A DNA stretch of 57,286 nt from assembly GCA_034435435.1 (NCBI GenBank), contig DAOTXN010000149.1:1-57286 (forward strand). Direction: 5' to 3'. The first letter of the stretch is position 1; every line of letters begins with the position of its first letter. The notes below the pieces were generated by a model, which saw only the letters and a program-made list of their open reading frames with translations, ran no database searches and was not told the DNA's origin. This DNA is from DAOTXN01 sp034435435 (GTDB lineage Bacteria; Chloroflexota; Anaerolineae; S140-20). Shown here in pieces: positions 8,317-15,096 of the stretch. The position numbers were made by a program, and so were the translations under genes.

Positions 8317-8351
8317 AAAAAAAACACTTGCCTGTGAGATACAGGCAAGTG
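8317..8351 (-). terminator. Strong rho-independent terminator after the LysW-like gene
   Basis: Perfect 11-bp stem CACTTGCCTGT (8325-8335) and ACAGGCAAGTG (8341-8351) with a 5-nt loop. On the minus strand it is followed directly by eight Ts (A-run at 8317-8324). It separates the LysW-like transcript from the aminomutase operon. Confidence 0.95.
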
Positions 8352-8387
8352 GAGCTTGGACGTACTGGGAGTTGACGGGTGAGTTAT

Positions 8388-8651
8388 TTAATCCTCGTCG
8401 TCATCATAGTCGTCCTCGTCGTCTTCGTCGTCCTCATCATAGTCTTCGTCGTCCCATTCCCACTCTGCATCGTCGTCTTCTGGCTCAAAGTAGGCCCAGT
8501 CCAGTTCGATGGGATCTATGTCGATCACTTCCAGTTCGGCCCCACAGTGGACACAAGTGATCAATTGCCCTACTTTAGGCCGGGCGTCGAGCTTGATGGG
8601 TTGGTCGCAGTCGATACAGAATACGCTGATCTTGGTGGTACCTGTAGACAT
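8388..8651 (-). CDS. LysW-like zinc-ribbon protein with long acidic tail
   Basis: 87 aa. Two CxxC knuckles (Cys12/Cys15, Cys33/Cys36) and the segment CGAELEVIDIDPIELDWA match LysW, the amino-group carrier protein whose C-terminal glutamate holds aminoadipate or glutamate during LysW-dependent lysine/arginine synthesis. LysW normally has about 54-60 residues and ends in EDWGE. Here the corresponding spot reads DAEWEW, then about 22 further residues are almost all Asp/Glu with three Tyr, ending in Asp. GGGAGGT precedes the ATG by four bases. No LysX, LysZ or LysY homologue is visible. It may be an unusual carrier protein or an unrelated zinc-ribbon with acidic tail. The gene lies upstream of, and on the same strand as, the aminomutase/ATP-grasp pair, but behind a terminator. 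Confidence 0.7.
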   Translation of the reverse strand: MSTGTTKISVFCIDCDQPIKLDARPKVGQLITCVHCGAELEVIDIDPIELDWAYFEPEDDDAEWEWDDEDYDEDDEDDEDDYDDDED

Positions 8652-8797
8652 TTTCTACCTCCCGTCAGTTTGCTGGTCTTTCAGACCCAGGTCCGAGATT
8701 GTGATTGCCTGCAGATGTATTGCAGAATGTGCCAATAATTCGGGACACATTTTACTCATTCGTCGTTTTACAAGAGTGTAGAAAATCTATCAAATCA

Positions 8798-8812
8798 GTT
8801 TCAGGCTGAAAC
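8798..8812 (-). terminator. Possible terminator of the PA14 gene
   Basis: Six-bp hairpin GTTTCA (8798-8803) / TGAAAC (8807-8812), about 85 bp downstream of the PA14 stop codon. It is followed on the minus strand by a T-rich but broken run. The rest of 8652-8896 shows no gene. Confidence 0.35.
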
Positions 8813-8896
8813 ACCCCATGTCACTTTTTTCATGGAACAAGGTGGGGCCTTTGCTGTTGGATTCTTGCCCCTTGAGAAAACCCTCACTGGTCCAAG

Positions 8897-10885
8897 TCAG
8901 GGACAAACGGGATGCGGGATGAATAACCCTCTCTTGACAGTCTGACCAGCCGAACTTGCAAAAGCCTGGCCGACAATGGCAGTGTGCCAACCGGCGCTGT
9001 GTACCTCAAAGGTCATTGACTGAGGGGTTGGCCCGCCCCGAACTTGCCCTTCCCAGCCATAGGTATATTGGCAGTCGCCGCCGTGTCCCTGAACAAAAAT
9101 GGTAGCGACCCATCCGCCTGTAGTGCAGGCGGTCGTCACCGGCCAGACGTCGAATTGCAGTGGGCCGCCGGCGCACGTGGCGGGTTGGGCGGGGGAGGGC
9201 AGGGTGACGGTCTGACCGCTCTTTTGCCAGGCCAGACGCACATTGGCTCGCCCGCCGCGTTCAAAGTATTCTACGCGCACTGTGTGTGTGCCTTCACTCA
9301 GGTTTATGTTGCCACTCCGATATCCGCGCATCGGGCGCCAGCTGTAGATGACAGGTTGGTCATCCACGTACAATCGTACCCCATCGTCGGAAAAGGTGGA
9401 AAAGGTGTAACGCCTTGCACTGAACCAAAAGGTCCCTGTCCAACGGGCGGAAAAAAAGTCGCGTTTGATCTCGGGCGCAGGGGACTCCCAATCCCAGTCG
9501 AAGCTGAGGCTGTTATCGGTACGAATCAGCGCTGGCTCGCCGGAAAGAGTGGTGTTGTTAAAGTAATGGGCTGTCCACGGGCCGGGTGCAGTGGGCGCAG
9601 GCGTCGGTCCGGGCGCAAGTGTTGGGGTGAGGCCGGGACCGGGTGATGGAGTTGTGCTGCTCTGTTCCCACCAGAAACGAATGCGGGCGCTGCCTGTGCG
9701 CTCGAAATATTCGACTTGGATTGTATGTGTGCCTTCCAGGAATGTCCCATCCAAATAGTGCCACGGATAATCTTGCACGCGCCAATAGTCCATCACCAGT
9801 GCGCCATCCAGCCACACGCGCACGCCGTCGTCGGAGCGGACGTTAAAACGGTAATGTCCCGGCGCAAAGTTGACCTGGCGTGTCCACAGGGCTGAAAAGT
9901 TGTCCGAGGGCATCCAGGTAGCAGGTGCGCCCTCGCCCCAGTCAAAGTTGATTTCGGCGTCATCGCGCACCAGCGCCGGGCCGCCGCGCAACTCGGCGTT
10001 GTCGTAATAACGACCTTCCCAACCACTATAACTTCCCAATCGTACCCACCACACGTGAGCGCTGGCGTCGCCGCCGTGCTCATAATATTCAACCACCACG
10101 GTGTGTTGCCCATCGGTCAGGTATATGTCGCCAGAGCGAGTGTTGGGCAAAGAAGCGTCGCCCCAGGCGTCGATGATGCGCTGGCCGTCCACGATAACTC
10201 GCACGCCATCGTCGCAACTGCTGCTAAAACGGTAGGCGCCGGCCGTAAAACCCAGATTGCGCGTCCAGCGGGCGGAAAAGTTGTCGGCGGGCACGCTAGG
10301 GTCAGGGCTACCGCTGCCCCAGTCAAAGTCCACTGCGGCGTCGGCGCGGGTCAGCGCGGGCGAACCGGACAGGTCGCGGTTGGCATAGTACGCGCCCTGC
10401 CAGCCTTCGCCGCCGCTGATGCGCTCCCATCCGACCTGGATGGTCGCGTCGCCGCCGCGTTCAAAAAACTCGACGCGCACGCGCTGCGTGCCACGCGAAA
10501 CCACGTAATCGACAGATGACCACGTCACCGGACCGTTGGTCCAGCGGTCCACGATTTGCTGCTCACCTACCCAGATACGGATGCCGTCGTCGGCGCGGAA
10601 AGAAAAGCGCCAAGTCCCGGCTTCGAACCATTCGTCACGCGTCCAGCGGGCGGAAAAGTCGTCAGCCGGCACGCCAGCGCCAGGGCTGCTCTCCCCCCAT
10701 TCAAAGTGCAGTTGGTCGTCGTAGCGGGTCAAGACAGGACCACCGACCAGGTCTTTGTTGGCGAAATATTCGGCGTACCAGACCCCCTGGGCGGTCGTGA
10801 TCGACGCCAAGGGGTCAAAGCAGAATGCTGTTGCAACGATCCCCACTAGAATGATCAAGCTGAATAGAGGATTTTTTATTTTCAC
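8897..10885 (-). CDS. Secreted protein with four PA14 domains
   Basis: About 662 aa. A signal peptide with a long hydrophobic core (LFSLIILVGIVATAFCF) leads to a chain of PA14 beta-barrel domains, usually carbohydrate-binding modules on surface proteins. Four copies start WYAEYFAN, WQGAYYAN, WEGRYYDN and WTAHYFNN, at about residues 35, 160, 287 and 435. Each carries the calcium-site motif DDG(I/V)R. A Pro/Thr linker separates the third and fourth copies. The C-terminal ~95 residues have four cysteines and no recognised domain or anchor. The start is uncertain: GTG 10885 has GAGGTG six bases upstream, while GTG 10894 is three codons longer with a poorer site. A TATAAT box lies at 10927-10932 on this strand. 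Likely role: extracellular glycan binding or adhesion. Confidence 0.85.
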   Translation of the reverse strand: MKIKNPLFSLIILVGIVATAFCFDPLASITTAQGVWYAEYFANKDLVGGPVLTRYDDQLHFEWGESSPGAGVPADDFSARWTRDEWFEAGTWRFSFRADDGIRIWVGEQQIVDRWTNGPVTWSSVDYVVSRGTQRVRVEFFERGGDATIQVGWERISGGEGWQGAYYANRDLSGSPALTRADAAVDFDWGSGSPDPSVPADNFSARWTRNLGFTAGAYRFSSSCDDGVRVIVDGQRIIDAWGDASLPNTRSGDIYLTDGQHTVVVEYYEHGGDASAHVWWVRLGSYSGWEGRYYDNAELRGGPALVRDDAEINFDWGEGAPATWMPSDNFSALWTRQVNFAPGHYRFNVRSDDGVRVWLDGALVMDYWRVQDYPWHYLDGTFLEGTHTIQVEYFERTGSARIRFWWEQSSTTPSPGPGLTPTLAPGPTPAPTAPGPWTAHYFNNTTLSGEPALIRTDNSLSFDWDWESPAPEIKRDFFSARWTGTFWFSARRYTFSTFSDDGVRLYVDDQPVIYSWRPMRGYRSGNINLSEGTHTVRVEYFERGGRANVRLAWQKSGQTVTLPSPAQPATCAGGPLQFDVWPVTTACTTGGWVATIFVQGHGGDCQYTYGWEGQVRGGPTPQSMTFEVHSAGWHTAIVGQAFASSAGQTVKRGLFIPHPVCP

Positions 10886-11000
10886 GATGTTCACCTCACG
10901 ATCGAGCTTTGATTGTAATCCATTTTATTATAATGCCACAACTCAAAGTATTGCTGTACGAGCGACCAATGTCTGGCCGACGAATTGGCCACGAGCCAGA

Positions 11001-11019
11001 GTGCGGCCTACCGCCGCAC
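11001..11019. other. Hairpin downstream of the VWA gene
   Basis: GTGCGGC / GCCGCAC, a perfect 7-bp stem with a 5-nt loop, 49 bp beyond the stop of the MoxR operon and without a T-run. It may be a weak or rho-assisted end. Nothing else is seen in 10933-11067. Confidence 0.3.
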
Positions 11020-11067
11020 GCGCGTGGGTGCTGGGGTGCCAGGGAGTCTAACGCCCCGCTCGTCGGT

Positions 11068-12093
11068 CTAGGGCAGCGAGCGGAAAACCGTGCGCCGCAG
11101 CAGCATCTCTAGCAAGATCATCCCCAGCGCCGGCAACAGCAACCAGGCGCTCAACTCGCGGTAACGGGTCAAGACCTGCACTTCCACCTCGGACTTTTCC
11201 AGTTGGTCGATCTGGGCATAAATCTGCCCCAGTCCGGCCGTGTCTTTGGCTCGGAAATACAACCCGCCAGTGAGATCGGCTATTTGCTGCAAGACTACTT
11301 CGTCGATCTCGCTTTCGACCAGGCGCGTGACCGCGCCGAAAAAGGGATCTTGCACCGGCACGGGAACCTGACCCGGTCGGGCCGCGCCGACGGTGTACAC
11401 CTTGATGCCCAGCGCAGCGACGGCCTGGGCGGCTGTTAGTGGGTCGATTTGACCAGCGTTGTTCACGCCGTCGGTGAGCAGGATGACCACGCGACTTTTG
11501 GCATCGCTCTCGGACAACATTCCGGCGGCTTGGGCCAACCCCAACCCGATGGCCGTGCCGTCATCCAGCCCTAGATCAGGGGCTAGCTCGACCTGTTGCA
11601 ATAACCGCCGCAGCACGGCGTAGTCAAAAGTGGGGGGGCTCTGACTAAAAGCCTCATGGGCAAATACTACCAATCCGATGCGGTCGTAGCGCCGCCGCCC
11701 GATGAACTCGCCGATGACTTGTTTGGCCGCCCCCAGGCGGTTCTGGGGTTCAAAGTCGAGCGCGGCCATGCTGCCTGAAATGTCTAACGCCATCACAATA
11801 TCCACGCCCTGACCACGGATGATCTCAAGCGCGCGCCCGGTCTGTGGGCGAGCTACTGCAAAGATCAATAATATCAACGCGGCTAGCCGTAGCGCGGATG
11901 GTAGGAAGCGCCATCGTAGTCGCACCGAACGCAAATCGGTTATCAATCGCAGGTCGGAATAGTGCAGTGTGGCCGGACGCTCGTGTCGTCGTTTAATGAG
12001 CGCCAACAACGGGATAAGGAGCAAGGCCAGTAACCAGAAAGGGTGAGCAAATCGGAACATCATAAGTGTAAAACGTGGCGCGTGATACGCCAC
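11068..12093 (-). CDS. VWA-domain membrane protein (BatA-like)
   Basis: 341 aa. Layout of aerotolerance-type BatA: two N-terminal membrane helices (about residues 19-33 and 67-81), a von Willebrand factor A domain with complete metal site DISGS (Asp104, Ser106, Ser108), and a C-terminal helix (LLLPALGMILLEMLL). The domain faces outside the cytoplasm and is thought to be assembled by the MoxR ATPase encoded in the same operon. GTG at 12093 is weakly supported by AAGGA ten bases before it. ATG at 12063 or 12060, which starts MFRFAHPFW as most BatA proteins do, is a good alternative. It is the last gene of the operon. Confidence 0.85.
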   Translation of the reverse strand: MAYHAPRFTLMMFRFAHPFWLLALLLIPLLALIKRRHERPATLHYSDLRLITDLRSVRLRWRFLPSALRLAALILLIFAVARPQTGRALEIIRGQGVDIVMALDISGSMAALDFEPQNRLGAAKQVIGEFIGRRRYDRIGLVVFAHEAFSQSPPTFDYAVLRRLLQQVELAPDLGLDDGTAIGLGLAQAAGMLSESDAKSRVVILLTDGVNNAGQIDPLTAAQAVAALGIKVYTVGAARPGQVPVPVQDPFFGAVTRLVESEIDEVVLQQIADLTGGLYFRAKDTAGLGQIYAQIDQLEKSEVEVQVLTRYRELSAWLLLPALGMILLEMLLRRTVFRSLP

Positions 12094-12096
12094 ACA

Positions 12097-13035
12097 TTAT
12101 TTTTCCTTCGTCACATCCACAATGTGCCGCGCCCGGCTCACGGCCGCGCGGGCCTGTTCGATCGGTGGACACAGTTTGGCGAATTTGACTAGATCAGCTT
12201 CAGATAGCCATTCGCGGAACAATCTGATGTGGCCGCGTTCTACCTGCGCTTGGCGAAGAGCAGCCAGCAGTTCTTCGGTCGTTTGGTCTAACGCCGGAAT
12301 GCGATAGCGCCTCTCGGCAAAAGCCCGCAGGCAATCGGCGATCAGTGTGTAATGGCGTTTGAGTTCGCCTTGGGCCGGCAGATCCAGGGTTTCGATGCGC
12401 GCAAGCTCAGCGTAAGCAATTTCGTGAGCGGCGCGCGGGTCAAGAATGGGTGTCAGATTAGTGGTCGGCGGCGGGCGACGCTGTAGATGGGTCAACAGAA
12501 CCCAACCAACCAAGCCCATCAGGCAAGCCAGCAAAGCACCTCCGATGACCCACGGCCATATCGGTGGACGAGGCAAACTCACTTGAGCTTTGAGGTCGTG
12601 CTTTTCCGTATCGCCTCCGGCCAACACACTGGTGACGGTGATAGTGATGGGAGGCGCAGATACTTTGTGCAACTCGTCGGCGCCGTTGCGGTAGCGTACG
12701 GCCAGCGGCGGCGTCTCGTGCTCACCCGTCGCCCACAATACAACCGTCGCCTCGCAGACAACGGTCAACGTGCCATCGCCATTGTCGGTAGGGGGCAGGA
12801 CGCGTTGTTCGAATACCTCGAACGCTCCCCATTGCGTCGGGAGCTCGGGCAGCGTCACTTCCAGGTGCGCGGGATAGGTCGCCCTCAACTGTAGCGGGAT
12901 GCGGTCGCCCACCGTCCAGCCGCTCTCTGGCGCGTCTTCGACGACCCACTCGGCCCGCACCGGCTCCCCCAGGGTCAATCCCACTATCAGCAAAACCACC
13001 CAATTTACCCACCCAAAAGGTGTGCCAATGACCAA
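12097..13035 (-). CDS. BatD-like membrane protein with cytoplasmic helical domain
   Basis: 312 aa. An N-terminal signal or anchor helix (WVVLLIVGLTLGEPVRA) leads to an extracytoplasmic beta-rich domain (about 30-135) resembling the first BatD module. One membrane helix follows (about 157-177). The C-terminal domain of about 120 residues carries LRAFAERRYRIPALDQTTEELL, typical of Bat-operon proteins of the BatD/DUF4381 type. It is much shorter than classical BatD. The TTG start at 13035 is well supported, with GAGGAGGT four bases upstream, inside the last codons of the DUF58 gene; only one base separates the two genes. Confidence 0.75.
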   Translation of the reverse strand: MVIGTPFGWVNWVVLLIVGLTLGEPVRAEWVVEDAPESGWTVGDRIPLQLRATYPAHLEVTLPELPTQWGAFEVFEQRVLPPTDNGDGTLTVVCEATVVLWATGEHETPPLAVRYRNGADELHKVSAPPITITVTSVLAGGDTEKHDLKAQVSLPRPPIWPWVIGGALLACLMGLVGWVLLTHLQRRPPPTTNLTPILDPRAAHEIAYAELARIETLDLPAQGELKRHYTLIADCLRAFAERRYRIPALDQTTEELLAALRQAQVERGHIRLFREWLSEADLVKFAKLCPPIEQARAAVSRARHIVDVTKEK

Positions 13036-13036
13036 T

Positions 13037-13924
13037 CTACCTCCTCAATCGCCTCGCCCGTGTCTCAAAAAACGCCAATAGTGGCCCGACGTAATCTTGT
13101 CCCACCATCACGTGGATACGATCCATCTGCGCGCGGGTTAGCGCGGCATCGAGAGCGGCGCGGCGGGCAGCGGCTTGCCGGCCAAAGGCTTCGCGCCAAG
13201 CTCGGTCGCCGCTGTCCACCCAGGTCGTTGCGCCTGTCTCGGCGTCTTGCAAGGCCACCAGCCCCACGGCGGGCCATTGGGTCTCGAGCGGGTCGGTTAG
13301 CGTCACGGCGACCAGATCGTGGCGGCGGTTGGTCAGTCCCAAGTTCTCAAGTCCTGACAGATCTGAGATCAAAAAATCCGAGATAAGAAAAATAATGGCC
13401 CGCCGCTTGAGCGTCCGGTTGAGCCGCTCGAGAGCCAAGTCGATATGGGTGCCGCGACCGACCGGTTCAAAAGCCAACAAGTCTCGGATCAAGCGTAGCG
13501 CGTGGCGGCGACCCTTGCGCGGCGGGATGTGCAATTCTACTCGGTCTGAAAAGGCCAGCAGACCGACCTTGTCGTGGTTGGTGATGGCCGCAAAGACCAA
13601 AACCGCACCCAACTCGGCCGCTAATTCACGTTTGATCCGCCCGGCGCTGCCAAACTGACCCGATGCGCTAGCGTCAAAGGCCAACATCACTGTCAATTCG
13701 CGTTCCTCGATGTAGCGTTTGACGAACGGCTCACCCATCCGGGCCGTCACGTTCCAGTCTATGGTCCGCACCTCGTCGCCGGGTTGATATTCGCGCACCT
13801 CGTCGAATTCCATCCCGCGGCCTTTGAAAATGGCCTGATATTCCCCGGCAAAGCTGTCGTTTACCAGGTGGCGAGTGCGGATTTCGATTCGGCGGATGGT
13901 GCGGATGAGTTCGGGTGGGAGCAT
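13037..13924 (-). CDS. DUF58 domain protein
   Basis: 295 aa cytosolic protein of the DUF58 family, which has a VWA-like fold and is nearly always encoded next to MoxR. Characteristic stretches: GRGMEFDEVREYQPGD, VRTIDWNVTARMGEPF, and VMLAFDASASGQFG where the metal-site DxSxS is present (Asp-Ala-Ser-Ala-Ser). It probably acts as an adaptor or substrate of the MoxR ATPase. It lies one base after the moxR stop, and the next gene's ribosome site overlaps its end, so translation is likely coupled through the operon. Confidence 0.88.
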   Translation of the reverse strand: MLPPELIRTIRRIEIRTRHLVNDSFAGEYQAIFKGRGMEFDEVREYQPGDEVRTIDWNVTARMGEPFVKRYIEERELTVMLAFDASASGQFGSAGRIKRELAAELGAVLVFAAITNHDKVGLLAFSDRVELHIPPRKGRRHALRLIRDLLAFEPVGRGTHIDLALERLNRTLKRRAIIFLISDFLISDLSGLENLGLTNRRHDLVAVTLTDPLETQWPAVGLVALQDAETGATTWVDSGDRAWREAFGRQAAARRAALDAALTRAQMDRIHVMVGQDYVGPLLAFFETRARRLRR

Positions 13925-13925
13925 T

Positions 13926-14915
13926 TTACGGTACTTGTACGTGATCTAGAATCGTGCGCACAATGTCGGCGGAAGTCACGTCTTCAGCCTCAGCCTCGTA
14001 GGTGACGATGACACGATGTTGTAGCACGTCGGTAGCGATTTGTTTGATGTCTTCGGGCGTCACGTAACCGCGCCCCTGGAGAAAAGCGTGCGCCTTGCCT
14101 GCCGTGATTAGGTAAATGGTGGCGCGGGGCGACGCGCCGTATGCGATCAATCCTTTCAACTCTGCCAGGCCGTTATTCGCTGGCTCGCGGGTGGCAAAGA
14201 CCAGGTCCAGTACGTACTCTTTGATTTTGGGGTCCACGTAGATGCCGCGCACCACTTCACGGGCGTGCAAGATTTGCTCCGGGCGCACCACAGGCCGGAC
14301 CGGCCCGAGCGGTTCACCGGTCATCCGTTCCAATATCTGGCGTTCGGCGTCGCGATGTGGATAGTTGATGACCACTTTGAGCATAAAGCGATCCACCTGG
14401 GCTTCGGGTAACGGATAAGTGCCTTCTTGCTCAATGGGATTTTGTGTCGCCAACACCAGGAAAGGTTCTTCCAGTTTGTAGGTGGCGTCGCCGATGGTGA
14501 CCTGCCGCTCTTGCATGGCCTCCAGCAGCGCGCTCTGTACCTTCGGAGGTGCGCGGTTGATCTCGTCGGCTAGGATCAGGTTGGCGAAAATTGGGCCGGG
14601 GCGTGGCGTAAACTCGCCAGTGCGTGGATTGTAGATTTGCGTGCCGATCAAGTCGGCAGGTAGCAAGTCAGGTGTGAATTGGATGCGCTGAAAATGGGCC
14701 TGGATGGTTTGCGATAACGTTTTGACAGCCAGTGTTTTGGCCAGGCCAGGTACGCCCTCGATCAGGACGTGCCCATCGGCCAGCAAGCCGATGAGCAGGC
14801 GCTGCACCAGCCGCTCCTGACCCACGATGACCTGACCGATCTCGGCCAGCAGGTCCTGCACAAAGATCGCTTCCTGCCGGACACGCGCGTTGATTTCCTG
14901 GATGGTCGGTTCCAT
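13926..14915 (-). CDS. MoxR-family AAA+ ATPase
   Basis: 329 aa ATPase that remodels or assembles VWA-domain partners. Walker A is GVPGLAKT, Walker B with sensor is LADEINRAPPKVQSALLEAM, and ATQNPIEQEGTYPLPEAQ is the MoxR hallmark. A C-terminal lid domain contains GASPRATIYL. The ATG is preceded by TAGGAGGGG. First gene of the four-gene MoxR/DUF58/BatD-like/VWA operon, with a near-consensus promoter about 52 bp upstream of its start. Confidence 0.93.
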   Translation of the reverse strand: MEPTIQEINARVRQEAIFVQDLLAEIGQVIVGQERLVQRLLIGLLADGHVLIEGVPGLAKTLAVKTLSQTIQAHFQRIQFTPDLLPADLIGTQIYNPRTGEFTPRPGPIFANLILADEINRAPPKVQSALLEAMQERQVTIGDATYKLEEPFLVLATQNPIEQEGTYPLPEAQVDRFMLKVVINYPHRDAERQILERMTGEPLGPVRPVVRPEQILHAREVVRGIYVDPKIKEYVLDLVFATREPANNGLAELKGLIAYGASPRATIYLITAGKAHAFLQGRGYVTPEDIKQIATDVLQHRVIVTYEAEAEDVTSADIVRTILDHVQVP

Positions 14916-14966
14916 TGCCCCTCCTATGAGATGTCAAGGGTGTGGTTTTTGGAAACCCAGGACCAA

Positions 14967-14995
14967 ATTGTACCTTGAGGTGCAAAGAATTTCAA
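14967..14995 (-). promoter_or_regulatory. Sigma70-type promoter of the moxR operon
   Basis: On the minus strand TTGAAA (14995-14990), 17-bp spacer, TACAAT (14972-14967): five of six matches to consensus in each box. Expected start near 14960, leaving a leader of about 45 nt. Confidence 0.7.
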
Positions 14996-15032
14996 GTCGC
15001 CATGGATCGGTGGGAAAAATGGTGTGGCGCGT

Positions 15033-15046
15033 TCCCGAATTCGGGA
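15033..15046. promoter_or_regulatory. 14-bp perfect palindrome, possible operator
   Basis: TCCCGAATTCGGGA lies between the divergent moxR and amidohydrolase genes. It overlaps the GGGAG that could serve the ATG at 15052, so it could be a regulator site or hide a ribosome site. Confidence 0.4.
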
Positions 15047-15096
15047 GTAAAATGACTCAATCAACGAACCAAGCCACGATTTACCTGGAGGACCCG

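Noticed and set aside
14890..15096. N-terminal extension of the amidohydrolase
   Set aside because: Overlaps the moxR start and its promoter; the family's conserved region begins at 15097.
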